DNA from: Streptomyces sp. NBC_00457
GTDB taxonomy: Bacteria; Actinomycetota; Actinomycetes; Streptomycetales; Streptomycetaceae
NCBI RefSeq assembly: GCF_036014015.1
Contig: NZ_CP107905.1
Coordinates: forward strand, 372,001 to 436,000
Reading direction: 5' to 3'
Length of the DNA stretch: 64,000 bases
This document shows, in pieces, positions 8,513 to 17,010 of the stretch (its first letter is position 1; each line of letters starts with the position of its first letter). Made by a program: the position numbers and the translations under genes. The notes under the pieces were generated by a model, which saw only the letters and a list, made by a program, of their open reading frames with translations, was not told the DNA's origin and searched no databases.

Positions 8513-9340
8513 CTAGCCCTTGACCGCTCCGGCGGTCATGCCCGCCACGATCTGCCGGTTGAAGAACAGGAACATGATCAGCGGCGGAACCGTGATGAGC
8601 AGGATGTCCATGAAAAGCAGGTTGTAGCTGGTGCTGTACTGGCTCTGGAAGTTGAACAGCGTCAGCTGAACGGTGGCGTTCTGCTCGCCGGGCAGGAAGT
8701 ACAGCGGGTTGGTGAAGTCGTTGAAGACCGCCACCGACTGCACGACGATCACCGTCACGATCACCGACCGCAGCACCGGGAAGATGACCCGGAAGAACAG
8801 CCGCAGCGGCGACGCCCCGTCGATGATGGCGGCCTCGTCGAGTTCGCGCGGGATGGTGGCGATGAAGGCGCGGAACAGCAGGATGGAGAAGGACAGGCCG
8901 AACGCGATCTCCACCAGGATCAGCCCGGGGAGGGTGCCGAACAGGCCGGCCTTCTGCAGGACCCAGATCGTCGGGACGACCGCCGGCGGGATGATCAGCC
9001 CGGACAGGACCAGGAAATTGATCAGGCCCGTCCACCGGGTGACCCGGCGCTGCAGCACGAAGGCGACCATCGCCCCGAGGACGACCATCACCGCCACACT
9101 CGCGACGGTCAGGATCACGCTGTTGATGAAGGCGATGGTGAGGATGTAGTCCCGGGCCTGCACCACCTGGACGAGGTTGTCCACCAGTTGGAAGTTGCGC
9201 GGCCAGGAGAAGTCGAGCTGCGCGGCCTGCTGGGGATCCTTCACGGCCGTGAGCACGATGAGCGCGAACGGGACGACGAAGACGACGATGCTGACGGCGA
9301 CCGACAGGACGGCGAGCCAGGTACGGGCGGGGTTCTTCAT
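8513..9340 (-). CDS. ABC sugar importer permease (MalG type), importer 2
   Basis: 275 residues from the ATG at 9340, which has GGAGGTGGAG just upstream. The much longer open frame reaching 10087 is an out-of-frame shadow of the upstream gene. The EAA loop reads IPRELDEAAIIDGASPLRLF, and the C-terminus FFNRQIVAGMTAGAVKG is characteristic of MalG-like permeases. The start overlaps the stop of the MalF-type gene (ATGA). It is the last gene of the importer 2 operon. Confidence 0.93.
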   Translation of the reverse strand: MKNPARTWLAVLSVAVSIVVFVVPFALIVLTAVKDPQQAAQLDFSWPRNFQLVDNLVQVVQARDYILTIAFINSVILTVASVAVMVVLGAMVAFVLQRRVTRWTGLINFLVLSGLIIPPAVVPTIWVLQKAGLFGTLPGLILVEIAFGLSFSILLFRAFIATIPRELDEAAIIDGASPLRLFFRVIFPVLRSVIVTVIVVQSVAVFNDFTNPLYFLPGEQNATVQLTLFNFQSQYSTSYNLLFMDILLITVPPLIMFLFFNRQIVAGMTAGAVKG

Positions 9341-10269
9341 CGCTCCACCTCCTTGCGGGCCAGGAAGCGGGACAACGGGACGATGATCGCCGTCACGACC
9401 AGGAAGAGGATGACGTTTCCGGCGGTCGACAGGCCGTAGAAGCCCGCCTGGTACTGCTTGTAGATGACGGAGGCGACCACGTCGGAGCTGAAGCCCGGAC
9501 CGCCGCGCGTCATGGCCCAGATGAGGTCGAAGGACCGCAGGCCGCCGATGAGCGACAGGATGATGACGGTCGAGGTCGCCGGCCAGCTCAAGGGCAGGAT
9601 GACGTTGCGGAACAGCTGCCACGGACCCGCCCCGTCGATCTTCGCCGCCTCGTAGTAGTCCTGCGGGATGGACACGATGCCTGCGATGTAGATGACGGTG
9701 GCCAGGCCGACGCCTTTCCAGACGTCGACGAAGGCCACCGAGAACAGTGCCAGCGACGGGTTCGTCAGCCATCCCGGACCGTCGATACCGACCGCCGAAA
9801 GAGCCTTGTTGATCGCGCCGGTGGAGGGATCCATGAACGCGGTGAAGGTGATGCCGACGCCCACGGTGCTGACCAGCACCGGGAAGAACACCACCGACCG
9901 CAGATAGCCGCGGGCGCGGATCTGGCTGGTCAGCAGGATTCCCAGGAGGAGGCCGAGGACCACTTTGAGGCCCGAGGTGACGACCGCGTAGAGGAAGGTG
10001 TTGACGAGGCCCTTGACGAGGGCGGTCTCCTGGAAGAACTCGGTGTAGTTGTCCAGCCCGATGAAGGTCGACTTGGAGATGGTCCACCTGGTCAGGCTGA
10101 AGTAGAACGACGCGAAGGTAGGGATCAGGAACAGCGTCCCGTAGATCACCGCGGCGGGCAGGTAGAACCAGGTGGGATAGGCGCTGCGCATCTTGGCTGA
10201 CCGGCGGGCCCTGGTCGCCGCTGTCGGCTGTTTGGCCGTCGGTGGCCTGGTCGGTGCAACTGTGGTCAT
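9337..10269 (-). CDS. ABC sugar importer permease (MalF type), importer 2
   Basis: 310 residues from the ATG at 10269 (GAGAGGTCG upstream). A basic cytoplasmic N-terminus (RARRSAKMRSAYP) precedes six membrane segments. The EAA loop is SIPQDYYEAAKIDGAGPWQL. It sits 67 bp after the binding-protein gene and overlaps the MalG-type gene. An in-frame extension to 10548 lies inside the binding-protein gene in another frame and is rejected. Confidence 0.93.
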   Translation of the reverse strand: MTTVAPTRPPTAKQPTAATRARRSAKMRSAYPTWFYLPAAVIYGTLFLIPTFASFYFSLTRWTISKSTFIGLDNYTEFFQETALVKGLVNTFLYAVVTSGLKVVLGLLLGILLTSQIRARGYLRSVVFFPVLVSTVGVGITFTAFMDPSTGAINKALSAVGIDGPGWLTNPSLALFSVAFVDVWKGVGLATVIYIAGIVSIPQDYYEAAKIDGAGPWQLFRNVILPLSWPATSTVIILSLIGGLRSFDLIWAMTRGGPGFSSDVVASVIYKQYQAGFYGLSTAGNVILFLVVTAIIVPLSRFLARKEVER

Positions 10270-10336
10270 CGATCGACCTCTCTCGGGTGCCTCCCCGCGC
10301 TCCTGCCGGAGCCGGGGAGGCACTGGGTTCCGTTCC

Positions 10337-11662
10337 CTACCAGCCCGACAGCCCGAGCTGCTGAGCCTGCTTCTTGACGTCCTTGTCGTACTGGGCCGCG
10401 CCCGTCTTCGCGCTGGTGATGCCGGAGCCGACCTGGACGGAGATCTGCTCCAGGCTCGGGCCCTTGACCGGCGAGAGGAACTCCAGGGCCGGGCTCTGGG
10501 CGCCCTTCGTGAAGTACGCCGCGACGTCCTTGGTGATGGTGGGGACATCCGCCGGCAGGGTGCAGCCCTTGACCAGGTAGGGGCCGGTCGGCGTCGACGC
10601 CTTCGCCTGGGAGGTGCAGCCGGCCGGGCTCGCGGCGAACGCGAGGAACTTCCGAGCCGCGGTGAGCTTGTCCCCGGTGGTGCTCTTCGGGACGAAGAAG
10701 GCGTTAGGGAACCACGCCGTCAGGCCGTTGGCCGAGGCGTCGTCTCCGGGCAGGGCGAAGAAGCCGATGTCGTTCAGCTGGTCCGGGTTGCTCGTCTTGA
10801 TCGCGCCGATGACGGTGGAGAGCATCGGGTACTGGGCACCCTTGCCGGTGGCCAGCATCTGCAGGCCCTTGACGAGCGTGGCCGACGCGAAGTCGGAGTT
10901 CTTGAGCTTCAGGTCATGGATCTGCTCCAGACGCTCGAAGCCCTTGACCGCGTTCGCGTCGGTCGCGAATTTCACCTTGTTGGCGGTGTACTTCTCCGCG
11001 AAGTCCGGTTCCGCGGCGGACACGTTATGGAAATCGCCCAGTACGAGGAGCTGCGACGTCCAGGTTTCCTGGTAGGTCTGGATAACCGGGGCGATGCCGG
11101 CGGCCTTGATCTTCTTGCTGTTGTCGATGAACTGAGCCCAGGTCGTCGGCACGTTCAGGCCGAGCTTGGCGTAGACCTTCTTGTTGTAGAGGACACCGCC
11201 GCCCAGAGCCGAGCCGAAGGGGACGCCGTATGTCTGGTCGTTGACCGTGACCTGCGGGAGGAAGGACTTGTCGAGCGTCTTGACGTACGGGTCCTGAGTG
11301 ATCGGCGTGAGGTTCTTCCCCGGGTCGATCTGCTGGAACAGGGAACCGGTGTTGTACGAGAAGAGGTCGCTCATGCTGCCCGTCTGCAGCCGCGTCTTGA
11401 TGAGATTGTCGCCGTCGACTCCACCGGGACGCGTCTCCACGCTGACCCTGATCGTCGGGTTCTCGGCCTCGAAGTCCTTCGCCAGCCGCTTGGCGGCCTC
11501 GAGGTTGTCGGGCGCGTTGTCGACGAGCAGCTTGATCGTCGTCGCGCTGCCGTCCCCGCTGGACGAGCCGAGAGAGCCGGCGCTGCACGCGCTGAGCAGG
11601 AGCGGCAGAGCGGCGGCAGCCGCAACGGCCGTCCTTCTCTTGGCGCGAGTGGTTGACCTCAT
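10337..11662 (-). CDS. ABC sugar importer, substrate-binding lipoprotein, importer 2
   Basis: 441 residues from the ATG at 11662. The N-terminus MRSTTRAKRRTAVAAAAALP runs into lipobox LLLSAC. An upstream in-frame start at 11827 is rejected because it would place 55 residues before the signal peptide and translate through the operator at 11688. The body (TIKLLVDNAPDNLEAAKRLAKDF, FVPKSTTGDKLTAARKFLAF) is an extracellular solute-binding protein family 1 sequence. First gene of the importer 2 operon; probably repressed through the site 26 bp upstream. A rhamnose- or arabinose-containing oligosaccharide ligand is inferred from neighbours. Confidence 0.9.
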   Translation of the reverse strand: MRSTTRAKRRTAVAAAAALPLLLSACSAGSLGSSSGDGSATTIKLLVDNAPDNLEAAKRLAKDFEAENPTIRVSVETRPGGVDGDNLIKTRLQTGSMSDLFSYNTGSLFQQIDPGKNLTPITQDPYVKTLDKSFLPQVTVNDQTYGVPFGSALGGGVLYNKKVYAKLGLNVPTTWAQFIDNSKKIKAAGIAPVIQTYQETWTSQLLVLGDFHNVSAAEPDFAEKYTANKVKFATDANAVKGFERLEQIHDLKLKNSDFASATLVKGLQMLATGKGAQYPMLSTVIGAIKTSNPDQLNDIGFFALPGDDASANGLTAWFPNAFFVPKSTTGDKLTAARKFLAFAASPAGCTSQAKASTPTGPYLVKGCTLPADVPTITKDVAAYFTKGAQSPALEFLSPVKGPSLEQISVQVGSGITSAKTGAAQYDKDVKKQAQQLGLSGW

Positions 11663-11687
11663 GGGAAGTTCCTTCGTTCGAGCGTGA

Positions 11688-11699
11688 TGAATCGTTTCA
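11688..11699. promoter_or_regulatory. LacI-type operator TGAATCGTTTCA
   Basis: Near-perfect palindrome (one mismatched pair) lying 26 bp before the importer 2 binding-protein ATG. Extended to ATGAATCGTTTCAA it matches 12 of 14 bases of the perfect site at 5174-5187. Confidence 0.65.
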
Positions 11700-11850
11700 A
11701 TCCAGGGGTTTGGCACCTCGCGACAGTGACGCTTGGACACTGGGTCACGATTGGACAGTGGCCTCCAGACCCTCTGGCGCGATCGACCACTTCTGACACC
11801 CCGGGCGACCGGCTGTACCGCAGTCACCCGGCGGGCCTGCCAGAGGACCT

Positions 11851-11870
11851 TTCGTGTAACGTTCTACGAA
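11851..11870. promoter_or_regulatory. 20-bp operator-like palindrome TTCGTGTAACGTTCTACGAA
   Basis: Inverted repeat TTCGT-nn-AACGTT-nn-ACGAA in the divergent region before the LacI gene at 11980. It shares the AACGTT core with the other sites but has its own arms. This parallels the GTGGG...CCCAC site before the first regulator, so it is probably autoregulatory. Confidence 0.6.
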
Positions 11871-11922
11871 GAGCTGTCCCACAGGGTGAAGCGAACGGAC
11901 CGGAGCCGTCAAGCCATCCGCA

Positions 11923-11933
11923 GGTAACGTTCC
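11923..11933. promoter_or_regulatory. Weaker AACGTT site (GGTAACGTTCC) before the LacI gene
   Basis: AACGTT core with partial flanking symmetry, 47 bp upstream of the regulator ATG. Placement mirrors the second site before the first regulator (5450-5467). Confidence 0.4.
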
Positions 11934-11979
11934 GGAAACACCAAAAGGGCAAGCGGCGCATGACCACGGAGGGGACCCC

Positions 11980-13020
11980 ATGCAATCGGCAGGCGGCTCG
12001 AAAAGGGTCACCATCACCGACGTCGCGCGCACCGCGGGCGTGTCCACCTCCGCCGTGTCGAAGGTGCTGCGCAACGCCTACGGGGTGAGCCCCACGATGC
12101 GGGAGCGGGTGCAGACGGCCATGGCCGAGCTGGGCTACCGCCCGCACGCCGCCGCCCGTGGCATGAGGGGCCGCACCTACACGATCGGCGTTCTGCTCGC
12201 GAGCATCCGCAACGCCTTCTACGCCGACCTGCTGGAAGGCGTGGACGCGCAGCTGCGGAACACCGAGTACGCGCTGTTCATCGGGTCCAGCATCTCCTCC
12301 GAGATGGAGGATCAGACCAAACTGATCCACGCCATGGTGGACCGGCAGATGGACGGCCTGATCCTGATCGCGCCCGCCGTTCCCCGCACGGAGGTGGTGC
12401 GCATCGCCGCCGCGGTGCCGACGGTGGTGATCGGCCACCACGACCCCTCGCAGGCGTACGACTGCGTCGTCAATCAGGACGGGGCCGGCGTCGACCTGGT
12501 CATCGACCATCTGGTCGGCCTGGGACACCGGGACATCGCCCACATCTCGCATCCGACGGTGCGGGGCAGCGGATGGGAACAACGGCCCGAGCACCACGTC
12601 AGGGCCGCCTATCACGCGGCGATGACCCGGCACGGCCTGGCGGACCTGGCCCGGGTGGTGCACTCCGGGTACTCGGACGAGGGCGGCTACCGCGGCGCCA
12701 TGGAACTGCTCGCCTCCGCCCGCCCGCCCACCGCGATCTTCGCCGGTGCGGACGTCGCCGCGACCGGAGTCTTCCGGGCCGCCGCCGAACTCGGCCTGCG
12801 CATCCCCGGCGACCTCTCGCTCGCCGGATACAACAACACCTCTGTCGCCGCCCTCGCCCCCGTGAGCCTGACCAGCGTCGACCAGGCGGGCGCCATGATG
12901 GGCGAGACCGCTGCCCGGCTGCTGCTGGAGCGCATCGAGAAGCGGCGTGACCGCGCTGTCGTTACGGCGTCGACCCCGCACCTGTTGACGCGCGGCAGCA
13001 CGGCACCGCCCGGCGCCTGA
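11980..13020 (+). CDS. LacI-family transcriptional regulator (importer 2)
   Basis: 346 residues; GGAGGGG lies five bases before the ATG. The helix-turn-helix VTITDVARTAGVSTSAVSKVLRN is nearly the same as in the regulator at 5487, and the following residues (NAYGVSPTMRERV versus NAYGASPEMRAKV) also match. The sensor domain (YTIGVLLASIRNAFYADLLEG) has diverged, suggesting a duplicated regulator with a different ligand. It is divergent from importer 2 and followed by the GH78 gene at 13232, whose promoter carries a matching operator. Confidence 0.93.
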   Translation: MQSAGGSKRVTITDVARTAGVSTSAVSKVLRNAYGVSPTMRERVQTAMAELGYRPHAAARGMRGRTYTIGVLLASIRNAFYADLLEGVDAQLRNTEYALFIGSSISSEMEDQTKLIHAMVDRQMDGLILIAPAVPRTEVVRIAAAVPTVVIGHHDPSQAYDCVVNQDGAGVDLVIDHLVGLGHRDIAHISHPTVRGSGWEQRPEHHVRAAYHAAMTRHGLADLARVVHSGYSDEGGYRGAMELLASARPPTAIFAGADVAATGVFRAAAELGLRIPGDLSLAGYNNTSVAALAPVSLTSVDQAGAMMGETAARLLLERIEKRRDRAVVTASTPHLLTRGSTAPPGA

Positions 13021-13108
13021 TCAACCGCCACGCCCCCGCGACGAGGCGGGCGGATCCACGCCGGACGGACACCGGACCGACGGCGAGGCGGCCAGGCGTC
13101 CGCCCGCT

Positions 13109-13154
13109 GGAATTTCCCGTCGCTCCCCTTGGGAATTTCCTGCCGCTCCCCTTG
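13109..13154 (+). repeat. 23-bp tandem direct repeat upstream of the GH78 promoter
   Basis: Two adjacent 23-bp units (13109-13131 and 13132-13154), each starting GGAATTTCC and ending GCTCCCCTTG, differing at two positions. The second unit runs into the -35 box TTGACG at 13152. The placement suggests an activator-binding array or recent slippage. Confidence 0.7.
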
Positions 13155-13193
13155 ACGCGCCGGACATCTGCGCCCAGGGTTGAGTCGTTTCAA
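13152..13193 (+). promoter_or_regulatory. Promoter with overlapping LacI-type operator for the GH78 gene
   Basis: TTGACG (13152-13157), a 17-bp spacer, then CAGGGT (13175-13180) fit a housekeeping-sigma promoter. TTGAGTCGTTTCAA (13180-13193) matches the perfect operator at 5174 in 12 of 14 bases and covers the expected transcription start, the classic position for repression. Confidence 0.65.
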
Positions 13194-13231
13194 ACGTAGA
13201 ACGATGCACACAACTGGGAACGAGAGCTGGC

Positions 13232-16036
13232 ATGAGCCTTGAGCGTCCGGAACCCGACACCACGGTGGTCGCCATCCGGTTCGAGCACCGGGATGACGCA
13301 CTCGGCGTCGGTACGCCGGAACCCCGTCTGTCCTGGCAGGTCCGCACCGACGACCCCGCCTGGCGGCAGACGGCGTACGAGGTGAAGCTGGACGGCGACA
13401 CGACGGTACGGGTCGAATCGGCCGAACAGGTGCTCGTGCCCTGGCCGTTCGCGCCCCTGCCCTCACGCGGCCGGGCGAGCGTCCGGATCCGGGTGGCCTC
13501 CGGAACGCGATGGAGCGACTGGAGCGCGCCCGCCACCGTGGAGACAGGACTGCTGCGCCCCGGCGACTGGACCGCCCGGTTCATCACGCCCCGCCATCAT
13601 GGCGCCTTGGACGCGCCTGCTCCGGAACTCGTACGGACGGTCGTGCTGCGGGCGGACATGGTCTCCGCTCGTCTGTACGCCACAGCTCACGGTGTCTACG
13701 CCGCGTCCCTGAACGGCACCCGGGTCGGCGACGAGGTCCTCGCGCCGGGCTGGACCAGCTACCGCCACCGGCTGCGCTACCAGACCCACGACGTCACCGC
13801 GCTGCTCAGGGAGGGTGAGAACACCGTCTCGGTCGTGCTCGGCAACGGCTGGTACCGCGGCCACCTCGGCTGGTGGGGTGACCGCGCGCTGTACGGCGAC
13901 CAGCTGGCCCTGCTCGCCCAGCTGGAGGTCCGCTATGCCGACGGCTCAGTGGAGGTCTTCGGGACCGACGACGAGTGGCGGGCCCGGGGCACCGGCATCG
14001 TCGCCGACGATCTCTACCAGGGTCAGCGCACCGACCTGCGATTCACGCCGGGCGAAGCCGATGGCCCGGTGGACGTGCTGTCCGATGAGGAGGCGGACCT
14101 GGCGCGGCTCGTCGCCCCGGAGGGCCCGCCTGTACGGGTCATCGAGGTGCTGCCGGCCCTGAAGGTCTGGCAGTCGCCGTCCGGCCGTACGCTCGTCGAC
14201 TTCGGGCAGAACGTCGTGGGCTGGGTCCGCCTGCGCCTGCGCGACACCGCGGCCGACACGGAGGTCACCGTCCGGCACGCGGAGGTCCTGGAGGACGAGG
14301 AGCTGTGCACCAGGCCGCTGCGCACGGCCGACGCCACCGACACCTACCTCCTGGCCGACGGTGCGGAGACCGTCCTCGAACCCTCGCTGACGTTCCACGG
14401 CTTCCGGTACGCCGAGGTCACGGGCGTACCAGACCTGGAGGTGGAGGATCTGCAGGCTGTGGTCGTGGCCAGCGACCTGCGCCGCACGGGCTGGTTCTCC
14501 TGCTCGGACCCGGACCTGGAGCAGTTCCACGAGAACGTCGTCCGCGGCACGCGGGGCAACTTCCTGGACGTACCGACAGACTGCCCGCAGCGCGACGAGC
14601 GGCTCGGCTGGACCGGCGACATCCAGGTCTTCTCCCCCACCGCCGCCTTCCTCTTCGACGCCGCGGGCTTCCTGTGCTCCTGGCTCGCCGACCTCGCCGC
14701 CGACCAGCATCCCGACGGCGCGGTGCCCTGGGTGATCCCCGACGTGCTGGACAACGCGGCCCCGACCGCGGCGGCCTGGGGCGACGCGGCGCCGGTTGTG
14801 CCCTGGGTGCTGTACGAGCGGTACGCCGATCGCGGCATCCTGGAGCGGCAGTTCACCAGCGCCCGCGCCTGGGTCGACAAGATCACCTCGCTCACCACGG
14901 ACGGCGTGTGGGCGGGCGGCTTCCAGTTCGGCGACTGGCTCGACCCCACCGCACCGCCCGACGACCCGTTCGCAGCCCGCACTCCCGCGGACGTCGTCGC
15001 CACCGCGTGCCTCGTGCGGTGCGCGGACATCGTCGCCCGCACGGCGGAAGCACTGGGCCGCTCCGAGGAGGCCGCACGGTACTGCGCGCTCGCCGAGCGG
15101 ACCCGGGAGGCATTCGCCCGCGCGTTCGTCACACCGGCGGGCCGGATCCTGGGCGACTCGCCGACCGCCTACGCCATGGCTCTGCAATGGGACCTGCCGA
15201 CCTCCCCGCTGCAGCGCGAGGCCGCCGGACACCGGCTCGCCGACCTCGTCCGCACGAACGGCTTCAGGATCGCCACCGGATTCGTCGGTACGCCCCTGAT
15301 GACGGACGCGCTCACCTCCGCCGGCCATCCGGACCTCGCCCACCGGCTGCTGCAGGAGAAGGGCTGCCCCTCCTGGCTGTATCCCGTGACGATGGGCGCC
15401 ACCACCGTCTGGGAACGCTGGGACAGCATGCTGCCCGACGGCAGGGTCAACCCCGGCCAGATGACCTCCTTCAACCACTACGCGCTCGGAGCCGTCGCGG
15501 ACTGGATGCACCGCACCGTGGCCGGACTGGCCCCCGCGGCACCCGGCTACCGGGAAATCACCGTGCGCCCGCTGCCGCACCGGTCGCTCACCCACGCCAC
15601 GGCCGTGCATCTCACCCCGTACGGCGAGACATCGGTGGGCTGGCGGCGCGAGGAGGGCCGCTTCCACCTGAAGGTGGTCGTGCCCGTGGGGGCACGGGCC
15701 ACCGTCCACCTGCCCGGTTCCGGGCAGCCGCCGGTGACCGTGGCTCACGGCACACACACCTGGACCACCGAGGATCCCTGCCCCGCCTCGGCATCGTCCG
15801 ACATAACCACTGTGCGGGACCTGATGGACGACGCCCAGCTCTGGGGGCAGACGGCCGGCGTCCTGTCCCGGCACGGACTGGGCAGCGACTCGGCAGAAGT
15901 GGCCCGGCGACTGGGCCCCTTCCTGGACCTGCCCGCCCGCCGACTGCCCGCCCTGCTGAACAGGGTCCTCCTCGAAGACGGCGGCACCAACGCCGCTACC
16001 GAGCTCGAAGCCCTGCTGAGCGGCACAGCGGACTGA
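13232..16036 (+). CDS. GH78 alpha-L-rhamnosidase, cytoplasmic
   Basis: 934 residues, no signal peptide, so it probably cleaves rhamnosides after import. Domain order is as expected: N-terminal beta-sandwich domains (PRLSWQV, SARLYATAHGVYAASLNG, GNGWYRGHLGWWG), then DFGQNVVGWVRL, the (alpha/alpha)6 catalytic barrel opening with TDCPQRDERLGWTGDIQVF, and VTMGATTVWERWDSM near the active-site Glu, with a C-terminal beta-sandwich (PLPHRSLTHATAVHLTPYGE). About 70 further C-terminal residues (SASSDITTVRDLMDDAQLW onward) are helical and unusual for the family. The promoter has a LacI-type operator. It shares its family with the secreted enzyme at 1-2033, giving one outside and one inside the cell. Confidence 0.94.
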   Translation: MSLERPEPDTTVVAIRFEHRDDALGVGTPEPRLSWQVRTDDPAWRQTAYEVKLDGDTTVRVESAEQVLVPWPFAPLPSRGRASVRIRVASGTRWSDWSAPATVETGLLRPGDWTARFITPRHHGALDAPAPELVRTVVLRADMVSARLYATAHGVYAASLNGTRVGDEVLAPGWTSYRHRLRYQTHDVTALLREGENTVSVVLGNGWYRGHLGWWGDRALYGDQLALLAQLEVRYADGSVEVFGTDDEWRARGTGIVADDLYQGQRTDLRFTPGEADGPVDVLSDEEADLARLVAPEGPPVRVIEVLPALKVWQSPSGRTLVDFGQNVVGWVRLRLRDTAADTEVTVRHAEVLEDEELCTRPLRTADATDTYLLADGAETVLEPSLTFHGFRYAEVTGVPDLEVEDLQAVVVASDLRRTGWFSCSDPDLEQFHENVVRGTRGNFLDVPTDCPQRDERLGWTGDIQVFSPTAAFLFDAAGFLCSWLADLAADQHPDGAVPWVIPDVLDNAAPTAAAWGDAAPVVPWVLYERYADRGILERQFTSARAWVDKITSLTTDGVWAGGFQFGDWLDPTAPPDDPFAARTPADVVATACLVRCADIVARTAEALGRSEEAARYCALAERTREAFARAFVTPAGRILGDSPTAYAMALQWDLPTSPLQREAAGHRLADLVRTNGFRIATGFVGTPLMTDALTSAGHPDLAHRLLQEKGCPSWLYPVTMGATTVWERWDSMLPDGRVNPGQMTSFNHYALGAVADWMHRTVAGLAPAAPGYREITVRPLPHRSLTHATAVHLTPYGETSVGWRREEGRFHLKVVVPVGARATVHLPGSGQPPVTVAHGTHTWTTEDPCPASASSDITTVRDLMDDAQLWGQTAGVLSRHGLGSDSAEVARRLGPFLDLPARRLPALLNRVLLEDGGTNAATELEALLSGTAD

Positions 16037-16120
16037 ACGTCCGCAACGCGCACGGCGCGCTTCGCAGCGACGTCTCCCAGCACTACGGCTCTCCAGCGCC
16101 TCTTCTTCTCACGAGTTACG

Positions 16121-16160
16121 CCGCGAGGGCGTCCGCTGTGGTGAGTGGACGTCCTCGCGG
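16121..16160 (+). terminator. Hairpin terminator after the GH78 gene
   Basis: A 14-bp stem CCGCGAGGGCGTCC / GGACGTCCTCGCGG with one G-T pair and a 12-nt loop, 85 bp after the GH78 stop. No U-tract, as is usual in Streptomyces. Confidence 0.75.
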
Positions 16161-16512
16161 CAGACAAAGCACTGCCACGGCGCCAGGGACAGGACACCCA
16201 CGCCGCATCAGCTGCGTCGGCTTTTCCGAACGACCTCGGCGCCTTCCCCGGCGCGACCGCTCTGGAACAGGCCCGCTCCGCAGGCAAGTTCACCCCCGTC
16301 CACGACGGGGGATGTGCGGAGTGTGCCGGGATCGGGACGCGCGGCGCCGGGCCGATCTGCGGCGCCGGACATGCCAGAAATGCGGCACCGTCTCCAGACC
16401 CCTGCGCCGGCCGGGAGCTACGGCGACGCGATGGGCCTGGCGTGTGACGAACGCCCCCGTGAGCCGTGCGAACCTGAGGGCGGTCGCGGTGCGGCGTGCC
16501 GCTGTGGCGGTG
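16161..16512. other. About 350 bp with no convincing gene
   Basis: Short open frames on both strands lack ribosome sites and recognisable sequence. One plus-strand frame (16145-16447) has two Cys-containing motifs (GGCAECAG, GPICGAGHARN) that could be decayed coding DNA, but nothing firm can be said. Confidence 0.5.
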
Positions 16513-17010
16513 TCAGGTGTAGGCCAGGAGCCTGCCAGCGATCGTGACTCCCGACCACGACGTGAGGGAAACGACCGCGGCGAGCCGGGCTGCGACAGGC
16601 GTCGGCTGCTCGATGTCCCAGTCGGCCACGTTGCGGTAGGTCCGCCGATGGAAGATCAGGATGTTCAGGCCTGCGAGCAGGATGAGGCCGAGCTTCCACG
16701 GAGCGCTGCCGCGGTCGGCGATGAGGCCGGCGCCGGGCACGAACATGGCCACGCCGGTGACCGCCGCGATCACGAAGCCGAGGTGTGACAGGCGGAGCAG
16801 GTGATGGGCCGCGGTCGTCACCCGCAGTGTCCGCCACCCGAGCCCGAGCAGCCGGAGATCGAATACTGCGGCCGGGCCGATGAGGAGGGCGATGCCGATG
16901 ATGTGGACGCTTTCGAGCACCGGGTAGAGGTAGGCCGTGCCACGGACGGCCTCGGCGAACCAGCTGTCCTCCAGCCAGGAGAAGACACTGTCCATGACGA
17001 GTGCCGTCAC
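16513..17010 (-). CDS. DUF6644-like integral membrane protein
   Basis: 165 residues from the GTG at 17010, which overlaps the stop of the upstream DUF6152 gene (GTGA); an ATG at 16995 is the alternative. Four to five hydrophobic segments are visible (YLYPVLESVHIIGIALLIGP, LLRLSHLGFVIAAVTGVAMF, LGLILLAGLNILIFHRRTY). The pattern VHIIG...LLIG...DLRLLG and the H-containing helices fit the DUF6644 family. It is coupled to the DUF6152 gene, a pairing I recall from other bacteria. Function unknown; the conserved His residues could bind haem or metal. Confidence 0.75.
   Translation of the reverse strand: MTALVMDSVFSWLEDSWFAEAVRGTAYLYPVLESVHIIGIALLIGPAAVFDLRLLGLGWRTLRVTTAAHHLLRLSHLGFVIAAVTGVAMFVPGAGLIADRGSAPWKLGLILLAGLNILIFHRRTYRNVADWDIEQPTPVAARLAAVVSLTSWSGVTIAGRLLAYT

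Noticed and set aside
11663..11827. N-terminal extension of the importer 2 binding protein
   Set aside because: It would put 55 residues before a standard lipoprotein signal peptide and cover the operator.
13946..15874. 642-residue minus-strand frame opposite the second GH78 gene
   Set aside because: Shadow frame with no domain features.
16145..16447. 100-residue plus-strand ORF after the GH78 terminator
   Set aside because: It begins inside the terminator hairpin, has no ribosome site, and its Cys motifs are not a recognised pattern.
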